Part shown: piece after piece, positions 12,946 through 25,588 of the stretch
Position numbering within the stretch: position 1 is the first letter of the stretch
How the letters are laid out: every line of letters starts with the position of its first letter
DNA from: Cacajao melanocephalus
Lineage: Eukaryota; Chordata; Mammalia; Primates; Pitheciidae
Assembly (NCBI GenBank): GCA_963573385.1
Contig: CAUYLG010009122.1
Location: 62,001 to 126,000, forward strand
Length of the DNA stretch: 64,000 bases
Direction: 5' to 3'
Notes under the pieces: model-generated
The model's input: only the letters and a program-made list of their open reading frames with translations
What the model was told of the DNA's origin: nothing
The model's database searches: none
Made by a program: the position numbers and the translations under genes

Positions 12946-13837
12946 ATCCTGATCCTTTGTTTCTGCCTGCCCCAAAATCCATCCTTTTAACCACTTCTGG
13001 TGACACACCATCCCTTTTTCTTGGGAAATAATCCCTTCCCTTTAGTCAAGAGCTAACTTACTCCCCAGCTCCAAGAGTTAGCATGTGGCCCAGTCCAGGC
13101 CAATCAGAGCCCAAGACACTCAACTCTAGGACTGTGTTTCAGCTTTAAATAGAAGCATTTTTCCCACTATGAGCATTGTTGAAAGGATGGATTGTAAGTC
13201 TGTCATGAGAGGCAACCATCCTGTCACCTTGAGGGTCAAGACTTCCTTAGAATGGAGTTAGTCCAAAAGAAAACCAATAGAACAAGATTGAGCCTTAATG
13301 GCAGACTGAATCAGTGAGATTTGGCAGTACCTACGGAACCCTCATTCCATGTGAGCCAGTACCTTCCCCTTTTTTTTCTTAAGCCAGTGTGAAACAGACT
13401 TCTGTCTCCTGTGACTGAAAGTTTTGAATATCCTAACTTTCCACTATAGCACACCAAATTTAATTTAGTCATGGAAAAGGAAAGAAAGCCTATCCTAAAC
13501 CTGTCAAAGACATTCTCTAATTGTAGTGCAGGAAATATTTCTTTTTCCTTTTCAATGGTGTGCTTTGACATCATGAGATAAAGGCTTAGGAAATTACACT
13601 TTGTTCTGCATTAAATTTTGAAGAAAATTGTGTGTTTCATTGTCGGCACTAGATCAAATGGAGGGTAGAAAACAGGACTCAGTGTGTATTTCTCCACATC
13701 AATGATCTAGAAAAGGGGGAAATCCAAGCTAGAGAATATATGTCAAGAAAATGATATATAACACATATAAACCATATATTGTGAATATATTAACTTTTTA
13801 AAATTCTTCCAATTGAACACTCAGTCTTTTTTAAAAA
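12946..13837. other. Intergenic, no recognised feature
   Basis: A segment near 13085 (GTGGCCCAGTCCAGGCCAAT) resembles motifs in old mammalian repeats, but I cannot name the family. No gene was found. Confidence 0.4.
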
Positions 13838-14118
13838 ATTACAAATATATAGAGACAGAAAGTAGATTAAGTGTTGCTTAGGACTGACTGAGGGAGAGGG
13901 AAAGGATGGAGGCTGATAGCTAAAGGGAATGGGTTCATTCTTGAGGTGATTCTAAAATTGATAGTGGTGATAGTTGCACAACGGAATATACTAAAAGCCA
14001 CTGAATTGTATACTTTAAATGGGAGAATTGTATACTTTAAATGGGAAAATTGTATGACATCCTATGTGTATGTGAATTATATCTCAGTAAAGCTGTCATA
14101 CCAAAAAAAAAAAAAAAA
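13838..14118 (+). mobile_element. L1M 3' UTR fragment with internal 22-bp duplication
   Basis: TGATAGTGGTGATAGTTGCA, CCACTGAATTGTATACTTTA and a final ATATCTCAGTAAAGC with a long A tail are typical of an L1MA/MB 3' end. A 22-bp unit starting GAATTGTATACTTTAAATGG is repeated perfectly in tandem at 14003-14024 and 14025-14046. Confidence 0.85.
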
Positions 14119-14830
14119 AACCTAACAAAAAATTGCAATCCAGGCATGGTACTGCCTTTTTCATAGGCCACACACAATTATTTTCCTCTTCATATGGCAA
14201 TGATATTATAAAATGTTCTAGAGAAAAAAATACACAATTCAGTCTTCACTCTAGCAGATTTGTTGAAAATTTATTTCAATTATTGCTAAGGTGGTGCTTC
14301 TAGTTGTGGATGGAGGGGCCAGACGGCCATGCAGTTCGAGTCACGGTCATCTGGTTCAGAAAGCACAATCTGACTCATTCATATTTTCTACTTGGAGCAA
14401 AAGATAGAGTTTGATTCTGGATGAGATCTATAAGGGTCAAGTAGTGGAAGTACAAAGGTAGAGCTGGTTTAAGACCATCAGGGCATTTGGGGAAGTGTCC
14501 TATTTCTCTAGCACATGTTTGTAACTACTTAATTATCCTGCAATATATGAGGAGAATATTTGGAGGTTTGGAGGGGGGTCATTACAAGTATAGCTTCATG
14601 GTAGATCCCTTTGGCAGATCCTAACTTTAGGCCTGAGCACTAGCCATATACACAAATTAATTACAAGGCTTTTTAAGGGTTAGAGAGGTAGAGGATGGAG
14701 TTATTAAGGCTTGTGTTATAGGAATTTCACAGCTGAACTTGGACATGAGGCAGCCAGAGTGCTTCAGTGGTCCACAGACTGGCCATTTGGAGACATCAAC
14801 CAAGTAATCCTTTTATCTTGTTTTATAGGT
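14119..14830. other. Intergenic, no recognised feature
   Basis: No gene, RNA or repeat recognised between the two L1 fragments. Confidence 0.45.
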
Positions 14831-14846
14831 AAGAATAAGGAAGTCT

Positions 14847-15119
14847 CAAACACTGCATGTTCTCACTCATAGGCGGGTGTTGAACAATGAGAACACATGG
14901 ACACAAGGAGGGGAGCATCACACACTGGGGTCTGTTGTGGCGGGCTAGGGAAGGGACAGCAGGGGGTGGGGAGGTTGGGGAGGGATAACATGGGGAGAAA
15001 TGCCAGATATAGGTGACGGGGGGATGGAGACAGCAAACTACCTTGCCATTTATGTACCTATGCAACAATCCTGCATGATCTGCACATGTACCCCAGAACC
15101 TAAAGTACAATTAACAAAA
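14847..15119 (+). mobile_element. Very short simian L1 3' end with clear target duplication
   Basis: A 273-bp primate L1 3' UTR from CAAACACTGCATGTTCTCAC to an A-rich tail. AAGAATAAGGAAGTCT is repeated exactly at 14831-14846 and 15120-15135. It is severely 5'-truncated, keeping only the last part of the 3' UTR region. Confidence 0.96.
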
Positions 15120-15135
15120 AAGAATAAGGAAGTCT

Positions 15136-17190
15136 AAATGTAGGATGTCAGGCCAATGTCACAAGCGATTTAGCAATCACAAGTGAACTTGAGAGATGAT
15201 TGAATAATGTTATGTGAACTTCTTACAACCATGGGTAAATCAATTACACATGCCTTAGATGTTCCCTTGCTGAGGCAGCATGGACAGTGTTTAGCCATGT
15301 TTATTCACCTGACACTTGCCTAATGAAAAGGGATGGTTTTAAGAACAATTTGGAAAATATTTGGGAAAGGATTGCCAAATCCTGGTGCTAGAGGATTATT
15401 GGATCAAAGAAGCAATTGCTTGTTGACACAGAGCTCTGAATGGCCTCTGTATGCAGACAATCAGAGTCTCTGAGAATTGTAAGCCAAAAAAGTAAGAACC
15501 TTAAGTCAAAGAAAGGGCATCTCAACTCCCCACCTCTGTTAGAATAATATAAAGTACAAAAGAAAAAAAGCTTAGAGTTAGGCTTATGGAGGATGGAAAA
15601 AATGTTCTCATCTGAGTTGGAAAATGTTCTCACATGAAGTTTCTACCACATCTGAGAGAGAAGATTAAACCTCCCTGAGAGACCTTTCTTAACCACCCTG
15701 AGGTACTGTCCATTTACATCCTTTTCTTTATGACATTAAGTTTCCTGCCTATTCTCCAACTCTAACAGACCACATTTTTTTTTTCAAGTGCAACAACCCA
15801 GCCTGCTGCCTGGAAGGATAAACACGTCTTCGTAATCCTAAAAGTAAATACTGTTAATACAAAAGGATTATTAAAATGAATCCGTGTTTTATTGACCTTG
15901 ACAAGGTTTCCTAAAAGATGATGTCTTCTCGTCTGAAGAAAAGGCACTCTGATAAACCAGTAGTAGCAAACTAGGCAAAAATTGGAGCAAAAATTTATTA
16001 TCAGAGTTTACATCTAAATGGAGAGCAAAAAACCTCCAGAAAGGATATAAAAATGACTAATCATGATGCATCTAAGCACTGGCTATGTGAGTAAACTGCA
16101 TCAGAGGAGTCTCTTGGAGGGGCTTATTTAGTTGGACAAGGGTTCCATGACTTTAATTTTATTCACAACTATTAAATATTTACTGGTACCTCTGCATAAC
16201 GCTGCAAGGACTCAGGTATATCAGTCAAGCGTCAAGGGTCTTAAATGTGTTTTCTTGACTGGAGTTCACTGTGTCACTTTCAAAATGAAGATAAGGAGGC
16301 TAAGCATAGCTAGTTGCTGGAATGTGTTGAGCTCCATCTGAAAAATTTAACAATAGCAGTGAATAATCTCCATACTGTTCAATAGGCACGTTTCCCAAAA
16401 ATAGTAGCAAATCAGTTTTTAAGACAGAGGCCCTAATTATACAACATTTTGCATATCTTGTAATTTCCAGTGGTTTTTATCCCAAGTAACTGGAAAGGTG
16501 GAAAAGGAGCTCATTATAGATTTACCACTGAGGGTTGAAAATATTATTACATGTTACAATTCCATATTATAAAGAACTGGAGTCTCATCCAAGTGAAGAA
16601 TCAACATTCAGCATTAGCTTGTTTACTGGTAAAATCGGATTAGATAATATATCAGAGCTACCTCCCTCCCTCTCCAAACCAAGAGCTTGACTATGATTTA
16701 CAAACTCATTGGCAGATGAGAAAACTAAGCAAATACCTAAGACCTTGCCCTAACACTACCAAGTACCAAGAATAGGTAATTTCCTACCCAAAGTTATAAC
16801 TTAACTAGTTCATCACAGTCTAGAGAGCACTTACTAGTAAAATATGACATCACACAAATGTGCAAAAAGTACAAAGTGCGTTAGCATCAGTTATATTTGA
16901 GAAACAGGGGAGAGAGCCCCAAAACATCTAGGTTATATGAACAACATAATTTACCCAGTTGTATTTGTAATCAAATACATGAGATGGTAGATTTAAAGAG
17001 GGACTGAGCAATTCATTAGTAATCTGGGCATGAGGTAGTCGCCATCCAGACTAGATGAAGGCCTTGAAAAGGAAGATTAAAAAGGAGAAGAAAGGTCTCT
17101 GCCTGGTACAATAGTAGACATAGATGATAACAAATCTGTCACAGTTATAGTCACTTTATGAATCCCAAACCAAAGCCACCTCCATAAAGT
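15136..17190. other. Intergenic, no recognised feature
   Basis: A 2-kb stretch with no repeat I can name and no credible gene. Frames of 60-81 codons carry no recognisable motifs. Confidence 0.45.
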
Positions 17191-17400
17191 CTCCAAGTCC
17201 CTCCTCTCTTTTACCCTCTCAGGTACTCTATTCCTCTTCTGAAGTTCCATAGACTTTATGTCTGCCTCTCTTATATCACCTATCACAGTTTGCCTTGCAT
17301 CATAGGTATTGCTATTAAGTTACACATTGCTTGATAGCAGAAATCCATTCTTATACTTCTTTCTGTACTTCATACATAAGGCTCAATAAATGTACATTTG
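17191..17400 (+). mobile_element. L2 3'-end fragment
   Basis: The order of an L2 3' UTR is visible but eroded: a C/T-rich part, then GGCTCAATAAATGTACATTT, equivalent to the L2 ending CTCAATAAATATTTGTTG. Confidence 0.5.
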
Positions 17401-18299
17401 TGTTTAATCAGATAAAGTACAAGTTACTAATAACTTTAAAATTATAAAACTGGGGCAGCCTTGGAACTAGGCATGATATTAACAGTAAAGAGATAAGTCA
17501 CAAAAATGTACCTTCTCTATTCTTACTACATCCTTTTAGAGGAAAATCATAATCCTGCTGTCTTAATGCCACCACACATCATAGTCCTTCATGGTACTCA
17601 TTCTCAATGAGACCTTGTCAGGTCAAAGTCTTATCTTCTTTCAGTTTCTGCTGTTCTAAACCATCACTCAAGTTCCTTCCCCAATTCCATTCTCTCTTCC
17701 CATTCTAGCTAGAATAATCCTTATACTTCATACTTCAAAAATAAATGAGGCCACTACCTAGGAACTCTCTTATCTTCCTGTTATGTCTTGACATCCAGAT
17801 CAGCCACAGTTCTATCAGGGTTTTACCATGAAAGTTCACTGCACAGATGTCCTGATGCAACATGCATGATTGCTGCTGACTTCAGCTGCTACACTCTGGG
17901 TCCCACTTCTCCATCTGCTCTGGGACCAGGCTTCCAGCATGCTTCTCCCAGCTGGTCACTGAGTATGGAGGAGACACTTCCATGCCCATTTCTGTGAGAC
18001 ATGCATCTTCTTTAACTGAAGGCTTTGTCACTCCATAGGCCTTTCTTGGAACTGTGTTGCAGTAAGAGACACTTCCTACACAGTCTTTTCTTCCCCTCTC
18101 CGTCACAAGTGTCAGACTTCTCCTAAGATCTGAAGGGTCTCCCCACTTTCTCTTGCTCTCTTCTTTATCCTTCACAAGCGTTATCCCAACGAATCTCTTG
18201 CACATCTAATTACAACGTTATACTGCTTCTTAGAGAAAATGAACTACTTCTTATTACAAAAGATAATAAGAGGAGGCTTTTCCGTTTCACCTATACAAT
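17401..18299. other. Intergenic, no recognised feature
   Basis: C/T-rich sequence on the plus strand. The 107-codon minus-strand frame at 17882-18205 has no recognised domain. Confidence 0.4.
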
Positions 18300-19660
18300 T
18301 AATTACTCCAGGACTTTGCACCCTCAATGATCTACTTGGTTGCCTTCATCTTCCCTTGCTGTGGATCTTTCCCTTGAGCCTGCATGTCACTCAAAAAGCC
18401 CCTATGAAGAGACAAAAAGGAGTACCTTCTAACAACCGACATCTCCTCCCAGATTATCTAATCCAGCCTTGTCTTCCTCTCCTTTATTCTTTAATCAACT
18501 AAAATTTGCTCAATGCCTACTCTATTAGTGAAAGTGCTCTTCCTAAAATCACCAATGACATTCTGGCCTTCAGAAGCAACAGGTAGTTTTTAAAGCCTTC
18601 AATTATTTTTTTAATTTAAGTTCTGGGATACATGTGCAGGATGTGCAGGTTTGTTTCATAGGTAAAAGTGTGCCATGGTGGTTTGCTGTACCTGTCAACT
18701 CATCACCTAGGTATTAAGCCTAGCACACATTAGCTGTTTTTCCTGATGCTCTCCCTCTCCTCATCCCCCTCCCCACAACAAGCTGTAGTGTGTGTTGTGC
18801 CCCTCCCTGAGTCTATGAGTTGACATTGCTCGGCTCCCACTTATACGTGAGAACATGTAGTGTTTGGTTTTCTGTTCCTGCATTAGTGTGCTGAAGATAA
18901 TGGCGTCCAGCTCCATATATGTCTCTGCAAAGGACATGATCTAATTCCTTCTTATGGTTGCATAGTGTTCCATGGTGTATATGGACTACATTTTCTTTAT
19001 CCTGTCTATCATTGATGGGCATTTGGGTGGATTCTATATCTTTGCTATTGTGAATAGTGCTGCAATGAACATACATGTGCATGTATCTCTATAACAGAAT
19101 AATTTATATTCCTTTGGGTATATATCCCATAATGGGAATGCTACGTCATACGGTATTTCCGGTTCTAGGTCTCTAAGAAATCACCACACTGTCTTCCACA
19201 ATGATTGAACCAATTTCCATTCCCACCAATGTTGTAAAAGCATTCCTATTTCTCCACAGCCTTGCCAGGCTCTGCTGTTTCTTGACTTTTTAATAATCAC
19301 CACTCTGATTGGCACGAGATGGTATCTCATTTTGGTCTTGACATGCATTTCTTGAATGATCAGCGATGTTGAGCTTTTATTCATATATTTGCTGTTAAAG
19401 CGTTTGATTTTTAAGCATCTCCTGCCCCCAGAAAGCCTTTCCCCTTCCATAGCCCCCATGACACCAGGCACTGCTGGTCTTCTTTCTGCTCTGATGGTGC
19501 CTCTCAGACTCCTTCACTGAAATGTCTTCTGTTCACTCCAAATATCCAAGCACAATTTGCCCTTGAGAAATCCTCTTCAACTCAATGCCATTTTCCTAAG
19601 GGATCTCATCCACTCCCATGGTTTTAATCACTTATATGCTGATATTTAGTAGCACTCTAG
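18300..19660 (+). mobile_element. L2 ORF fragment, split by an L1
   Basis: 18300-18598 ends in L2 reverse-transcriptase sequence (AAATCACCAATGACATTCTG). After the inserted L1, 19412-19660 resumes with CATCTCCTGCCCCCAG and later GATCTCATCCACTCCCATGG, in the right L2 order. The two parts are one ancestral copy, now non-coding. Confidence 0.75.
18607..19394 (-). mobile_element. 5'-truncated simian L1, minus strand
   Basis: On the plus strand it begins with a T-rich tail and AAGTTCTGGGATACATGTGC, passes TATTCCATGGTGT-like late ORF2 sequence, and ends near TCATATATTTGCTG. Imperfect flanking copies of TTAAAGCnTTnnATT at 18590-18606 and 19395-19411 look like the target duplication. It interrupts an L2. 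Confidence 0.92.
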
Positions 19661-20227
19661 ATGTGTGTGGTGGCTAGTAAATTTGATCTAATTGGCTGTG
19701 AAGTGGAAGTCAGACAGTGATTTCAAAGTTGTCATGTCCACATCTGAACCTGTTTCTCCTTTGCTTTCATGAGCTCCTGTCCTTGGTTTCCTGTCTCAGT
19801 TGTCAGGAGAGTAGAGAAGAACATACAAGTCACCCTTATTTTGTCCCTCTGAAAGTTAGGAGGTGCATGGATAGTAGTTTCTAACATAAAATTCTGAGCT
19901 TGGTTCTCCATATCTCAATTTCAGGTGATGACGTCTTATGTATAAAAAATAGGACAACCAGAAAGAAGTTGTTGGCAAGAGAAAAGCAGAAAAATATAAA
20001 ATTGGGTGTAATAAAACTTAAAATTGGAAGGACCATCTGGTCACTCCTCTGCCTTTTGACAGATATGGAAATAGTATCCTTATCCTCAGTTTACAGATGC
20101 ATAGCTTGGACCCAGAGTGATTAATGTAAAGCTACCTACCAAGTCTGCTGTAAAGAGAAACTGAAACCCAGGATGATAGTGTAGTACACCTCATGCTGCA
20201 GTGACAGAGGGTACGAAAGTCCCTGTT
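19661..20227. other. Intergenic, no recognised feature
   Basis: A possible MIR core trace lies near 20050-20130. Otherwise there is nothing I can name. Confidence 0.4.
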
Positions 20228-20531
20228 CAGCTGTGGGGAATATGTTCCAAGACCCCCAATGGATGCCTCAAACTGAATATAGTACTCCATCCTATATGTT
20301 TTTTTTTCCCTATACATACATATCTATGATTAAGTTTAGTTTGTAAGTCAGGCATAGTAAGAGTTAACACTAATAATAAAATAGAACATGTATAGCAATA
20401 TACTTTAATAACAAGTATGTAAATGTTCTCTCTCTCTCTTACTGTACTATATTCAACTATTTTTAGAATTTGGTTGACCTCACGTTACTGAAATCGTGGA
20501 AAGTGAAACCATGGATAAGGAGGGTCTACTG
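20228..20531. mobile_element. Tigger-group non-autonomous DNA transposon (MER2-like)
   Basis: TATGTTCCAAGACCCCCAAT, CCTATACATACATATCTATG and the terminal GGATAAGGAGGGTCTACTG match the pogo/Tigger-derived family whose ends read CAGTAGTCCCCCTTATCC. Only the right terminal repeat is well preserved; the left end is truncated or diverged. The exact subfamily is uncertain. Confidence 0.7.
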
Positions 20532-21189
20532 TAAATGCAAGAGAGGTTAGGTCTTGCAGCAGAGGCTGCTCCACAGTAACGGGACACAGAGATATCCTTC
20601 ATATGCCATCCTCACACCATGCATCTCCTATCTCAGGACATAATCTCAATACCATCTGACAGTGTGGCATGTGTATCAAAAGATCAAAGAGCAACCTAAT
20701 CTCTTCTCCTTGTCACCAATGTGACAAGGAGCAATGGTGTCTCCCTGGATAATAGACCACAAGACCACCAGCACTGAGAGACCATTTGGGGTGAATCATC
20801 CTCCTAATATGAACATCATATAAACATCTACGACCATCATTTCAAACCAGAGAAATTTCACTGGCTGCAAAGGAAGAGAGTTCGAGCTGCCTTAAACTTG
20901 GCACAGCAGAGCTCAGAAAATCATGTGCAATCTGACGAAACGCGATGATATTGGAGAGCAGGCTGAAGTCATTAGAGATTCAATTTTTAAAAGTTTATCA
21001 GATCACAAGAATATTGTTTAGTGGGCTTGTAACAGGGTCTAGAATTAGTCCTTAGTGAAGAATAACATCTAGGCTAGCCATGTAAATAAGCACACTAAAT
21101 AAATTCCCTAATCCTCAGAATAAGAACTTTACAATCCTTTCTTCCACAGTGGCTAATGATATCAAGTACTGACATTCTATAATGTAAAA
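20532..21189. other. Intergenic, no recognised feature
   Basis: I see no gene or repeat I can name in this stretch. Confidence 0.4.
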
Positions 21190-21395
21190 GGCCCTGTGAC
21201 CATGTTATCTGATTTAATCTTTACTATAACACTAGGGGAGTTATTGTTTGCATTTGAGGAAAATGTAGACCATGTAGATTAATTTTCCAAAGCCACACAA
21301 AACTTGTTCTACCAGGAAGGGACAAGGCTGGAGTTAAAATTCAGGTATTTCTGACCTCAAAGATCTTGTTCTTCCACTGTGTTCCATGATAGACT
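21190..21395 (-). mobile_element. MIR SINE, minus strand
   Basis: The reverse MIR order is visible: TTATCTGATTTAATCTTTAC, an AGGGGAGTTATTGTTTGCAT stretch, AAAGCCACACAAAACTTG, then an AGTTAAAATTCAGGTATTTC end. Confidence 0.7.
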
Positions 21396-22267
<872 letters not shown>

Positions 22268-22404
22268 ACCAGGGTAAGTTTTTAAACATAATTTAATATT
22301 TTATGTATTAGAGTTTATCTACATATTATTTAGGTAGGTCAATCTATCTTGCAAAATATAAACTGTGGACATTTTTCTAAGTCAACAACAAATACAGCTC
22401 TCAC

Positions 22405-22660
22405 ACATTCTTTTAATAGCCAAATATATGTCCACTTATACATATACCATAACTTATTCATCTGTTTCCTTAACAATGGACTGTATCCAGGTATTTCTGG
22501 TTATTTTTGGTTACTTTTGCTATTGTTGTCAAGGCCACAGTAAAATCTTTATGCTCCATATTTAAGTATCTATAATTTTGTTTCTGTAGGATAAATTCCT
22601 AGAAATGATTTTGTTATATATAAGGCAATAGACATTTTTAAATTGCGACCTGTAATGCTT
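22405..22660 (-). mobile_element. Old L1 (L1ME type) fragment, minus strand
   Basis: ATAACTTATTCATCTGTTTC, TTTGCTATTGTTGTCAAGGC and TGTAGGATAAATTCCTAGAA follow the reverse of an old L1 3' region. The ends are not sharp. Confidence 0.65.
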
Positions 22661-23044
22661 TGTAGAGAGATACCCTCTAAGTCAATGCACCTCAGAAAGT
22701 CACCACTTCCTCCTCTCACACTGGGCAATGTTATACCATACAAAATAGCAGGTGCCAGCAAGCTATGGACAGAGACTGTCCCTTCTAGTACTCTCAGAAA
22801 GCTTACAGGACTGGGAAGGACCACAGGGGGCCACTGACACTGCCCTGCCTCCCTGTTTTCCTTCATCCCCTACAGCACATTTTCTGGCTTACTAGGTTCT
22901 AACTGTCCTCTTCTCTTTTCTCCAACACACCAGGGCTAGAGCTTTCCAATTTTCTTTTTCCAATGTTTGTTTCTACTTGAAAATATCTTCCAAGATCTTT
23001 ACAAGGCTGGCAATTTCTAGTCATTCACATATGAAGGAAAACAT
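22661..23044. other. Intergenic, no recognised feature
   Basis: No gene or named repeat recognised. The C/T-rich right part may be the eroded start of the following L2. Confidence 0.4.
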
Positions 23045-23790
23045 CACCTTCTTGGGGAAGCCTCTCGACCTACTAGCTACCCAATGAATGACCTTCCTTC
23101 CTACCCTCCTCTCCATCAAGCCATGTCTACTTCATAGCACTTTCCACTATCTGAATACCATAGGCTCTGTAGTCAAAATCCCACCCAAGTGTGACCTCTT
23201 CTCCACCCACTGCCCCCTACATTCCAGTATTCACACAATCGCCATAGGGTCCCCCTTTAAAATTCAAGTACATTCATGCTGCTCTCCTGCTCAAAACTCT
23301 CTGCTTGCTTTCCCACAGTACTTGGAATAACAGCTCTTGTCACATTTTACCAGGCTTTTTGAGCCCCAGGCTACCACTCAATCCCTTTCTCTTTCCTGGT
23401 TCACATCAAGAGGCCTCACTGGTCTCCTGTTCTTCCCAAATACACCGGGAACTTGCTCTCTTCAAGGTCTTTGTAGCTGCAGTTCCTCCCGCTAGAACAC
23501 TAAACCCAAACTTCACAAGATTCATTCCCTGGCTTCCTTCAGAGCTCAGATCAAAAGATACAAAGCTCTCTGATGTTGCAACCCTTTGCCCTGCTTCCTA
23601 TTTCTTGATAGCACTTATCACTAGCTAATGTTATTTGTTTGTATTCTTATCTACTCATTTATGCATTGTCTCCCTACAAATAGAATGTAAGTTCTATGAA
23701 GTCATGGACTTTATTCTCTTTACCTTTTCTTCATTCTCAGTGACTGTCACTAGGTCAGTTCTCAATAAATATTGCTTTGCAAGAACAAAT
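23045..23790 (+). mobile_element. L2 3' half
   Basis: It shows the L2 C-terminal ORF and 3' UTR order: CTGCTCAAAACTCTCTGCTT, GTCTTTGTAGCTGCAGTTCC, TAGCACTTATCACTAGCTAA, AGAATGTAAGTTCTATGAAG, then CTCAATAAATATTGCTTTGC. Frames are broken. Confidence 0.85.
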
Positions 23791-23814
23791 GAAATTACAC
23801 TTGTGTATCTGTCT

Positions 23815-23945
23815 CCAAGCCAGAACATAAACTCCCTGTAAACAGGGAGCTTGTCCCTTTAGTTCATTATTTTGGCCCCAGCACTGCTCATGACACATGA
23901 TAGACCTTTAATATGTACTTGTTAAATGAACAAATGAATGAATAT
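23815..23945 (+). mobile_element. Second L2 3' end in tandem
   Basis: Another L2-type terminus (AACATAAACTCCCTGTAAAC, later GACCTTTAATATGTACTTGT and an AATGAATGAAT tail) directly follows the first, either an independent insertion or a local duplication. Confidence 0.6.
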
Positions 23946-24071
23946 AAACATGGAACTGATAAAGCTTGGGACATGGTGGTGATTATTTATGTATAAGTAT
24001 TTATTTGAATCACATTTGGTTTAATTTAAATGGATTTAGTATATTTAGAAGCAAATCTTCAAGACTACTTG

Positions 24072-24480
24072 TACTGAGGTGAATAGTATGTCCCAAAATT
24101 CATGTCTATCCAAACTTGTGAATATGGCCTATTTGGAAATAGGGTCTTTACAAATTTAATCATATCAAGATGAAGCCATACTGGATGAAGGTATCCTTAA
24201 GGATAAGAAGAGAGAAATTCAGCCACACAGAGGGAGACCGCCACGTGATGGAGGCAGAGATTCAAGGGATACATTTACAAGCCAAGGATTGCTGGCAACC
24301 ACCAGAAGCTAAGAGGAAGTAGGAAAGAATCCCCCACTAGAACCTTCGGAGAAAGCATGGCCTTGCTAATACCTTGATTTCAGACCTCTAGAGCTTTTGA
24401 AACTATGAGAGAATAACTGTTTTTTTAATCCATCTAGATTGTAGTCCCTTGTCATAGGAAGCCCTAGGAAGCTAACACAC
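24072..24480 (+). mobile_element. MLT1-type MaLR LTR, plus strand
   Basis: CCAAAATTCATGTC, ATTTGGAAATAGGGTCTTTA, ACACAGAGGGAGACCGCCAC, ACCTTGATTTCAGACCTCTA and the terminal GCTAACACAC follow an MLT1 solo LTR. The final AACACAC is also the start of a downstream-copied inverted repeat arm. Confidence 0.88.
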
Positions 24481-24607
24481 TATCTCTTTTTAAAATGCTG
24501 TTAATCCAAATATATAATGGTGCCAATGTTGAAAGGATGCTAAAGCATTTGATCGTGATCTGCAAGTTCCTCATTTTGAACACTGGAGATTCTGTAAATG
24601 ACAAGAT
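24474..24607. repeat. 134-bp inverted repeat, left arm
   Basis: This arm starts with the last 7 bases of the MLT1 LTR and continues for 127 bases of unique-looking sequence. Its reverse complement recurs with no difference I could find at 24997-25130. Confidence 0.95.
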
Positions 24608-24996
24608 TGTTCACAGCAAGGAACTAACCATGAGCTTGTATGGCCTGTTGGACCTTTGCCTGAAGAACTTTGAAGTTATTTCCCCATGCCAGGTAATGTG
24701 TGCTCAGTTAAACAGCAGATGAGGTGAGCAAGCACATATTGCTATGGCCTCTACTGACGGGAAGCCAAGAACATAAAAGGCATTGAGCCATATGAATATA
24801 TTCTGAGACAGCCTTCAAGAAAGCTAAAACTTTCATAAGTGTAACAAGAAACACGCCTAGACAGGTATAACATTCATTGAACAGCATTCTGTAACGGATG
24901 AGGCTTATGTGGCCTACACTCATCGGGCACCAAACTCTTAATTGAGATAGTCAGTTGGGGTTATAGATACATACCACGAACAATATCTGAAATACT

Positions 24997-25130
24997 ATCT
25001 TGTCATTTACAGAATCTCCAGTGTTCAAAATGAGGAACTTGCAGATCACGATCAAATGCTTTAGCATCCTTTCAACATTGGCACCATTATATATTTGGAT
25101 TAACAGCATTTTAAAAAGAGATAGTGTGTT
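24997..25130. repeat. 134-bp inverted repeat, right arm
   Basis: Exact reverse complement of 24474-24607 by base-by-base reading, separated from it by 389 bp. Because it also carries the LTR end bases without the rest of the LTR, it is likely the copied arm. Confidence 0.95.
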
Positions 25131-25280
25131 CTTTGCTCCAAGAAATTATGAAAACACAAGAATTGACAATAATTAAAACCTACCCTATGGCAAAATTTTA
25201 CACATGTAAAATATTCCCATATCCGTCCCGTTCACCCTCTGCTCCAGCAAACAGGTGGATTAATTGAGAGAGAACTCTGA

Positions 25281-25588
25281 GGGCTGAGCCTGGGGGCTAA
25301 AACCTGTAATCCCAGCACTTTGGGAGGCCAAGGTGGGTAGATCCCTTGAGTCCAGGAGTTTGAGACCTGCCTGGGCAACATGGCAAAACCCCATCTCTAC
25401 TAAAAATGCAAAACAAAAAAAAATTAGCCTAGTGTGGCAGCACATACCTGTGGTCTCAGCTCCTCAGGAGGCTGAGGTGGGAGAATAACTTGAACCTGGT
25501 TAAGTTGAGGCTCCAGTGATTGTACCACTACATTCCAGCCTGGATGATAGAGTGAGACCCTGTCTCAAAAGAAAAAAAAAAAAAAAAG
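25281..25588 (+). mobile_element. AluJ-like element, plus strand
   Basis: Dimeric Alu from GGCTGAGCCTGGGGGCT to a long A tail. AGAACTCTGAG before it and AGAATTTTGAG after it look like a decayed target duplication. Confidence 0.93.

Noticed and set aside
22643..22866. Opposed frames near 22.7 kb
   Set aside because: No splice context or domain; composition is ordinary intergenic.
24495..24923. Overlapping 75- and 71-codon frames in and beside the inverted repeat
   Set aside because: No recognisable motifs; they arise in non-coding sequence.
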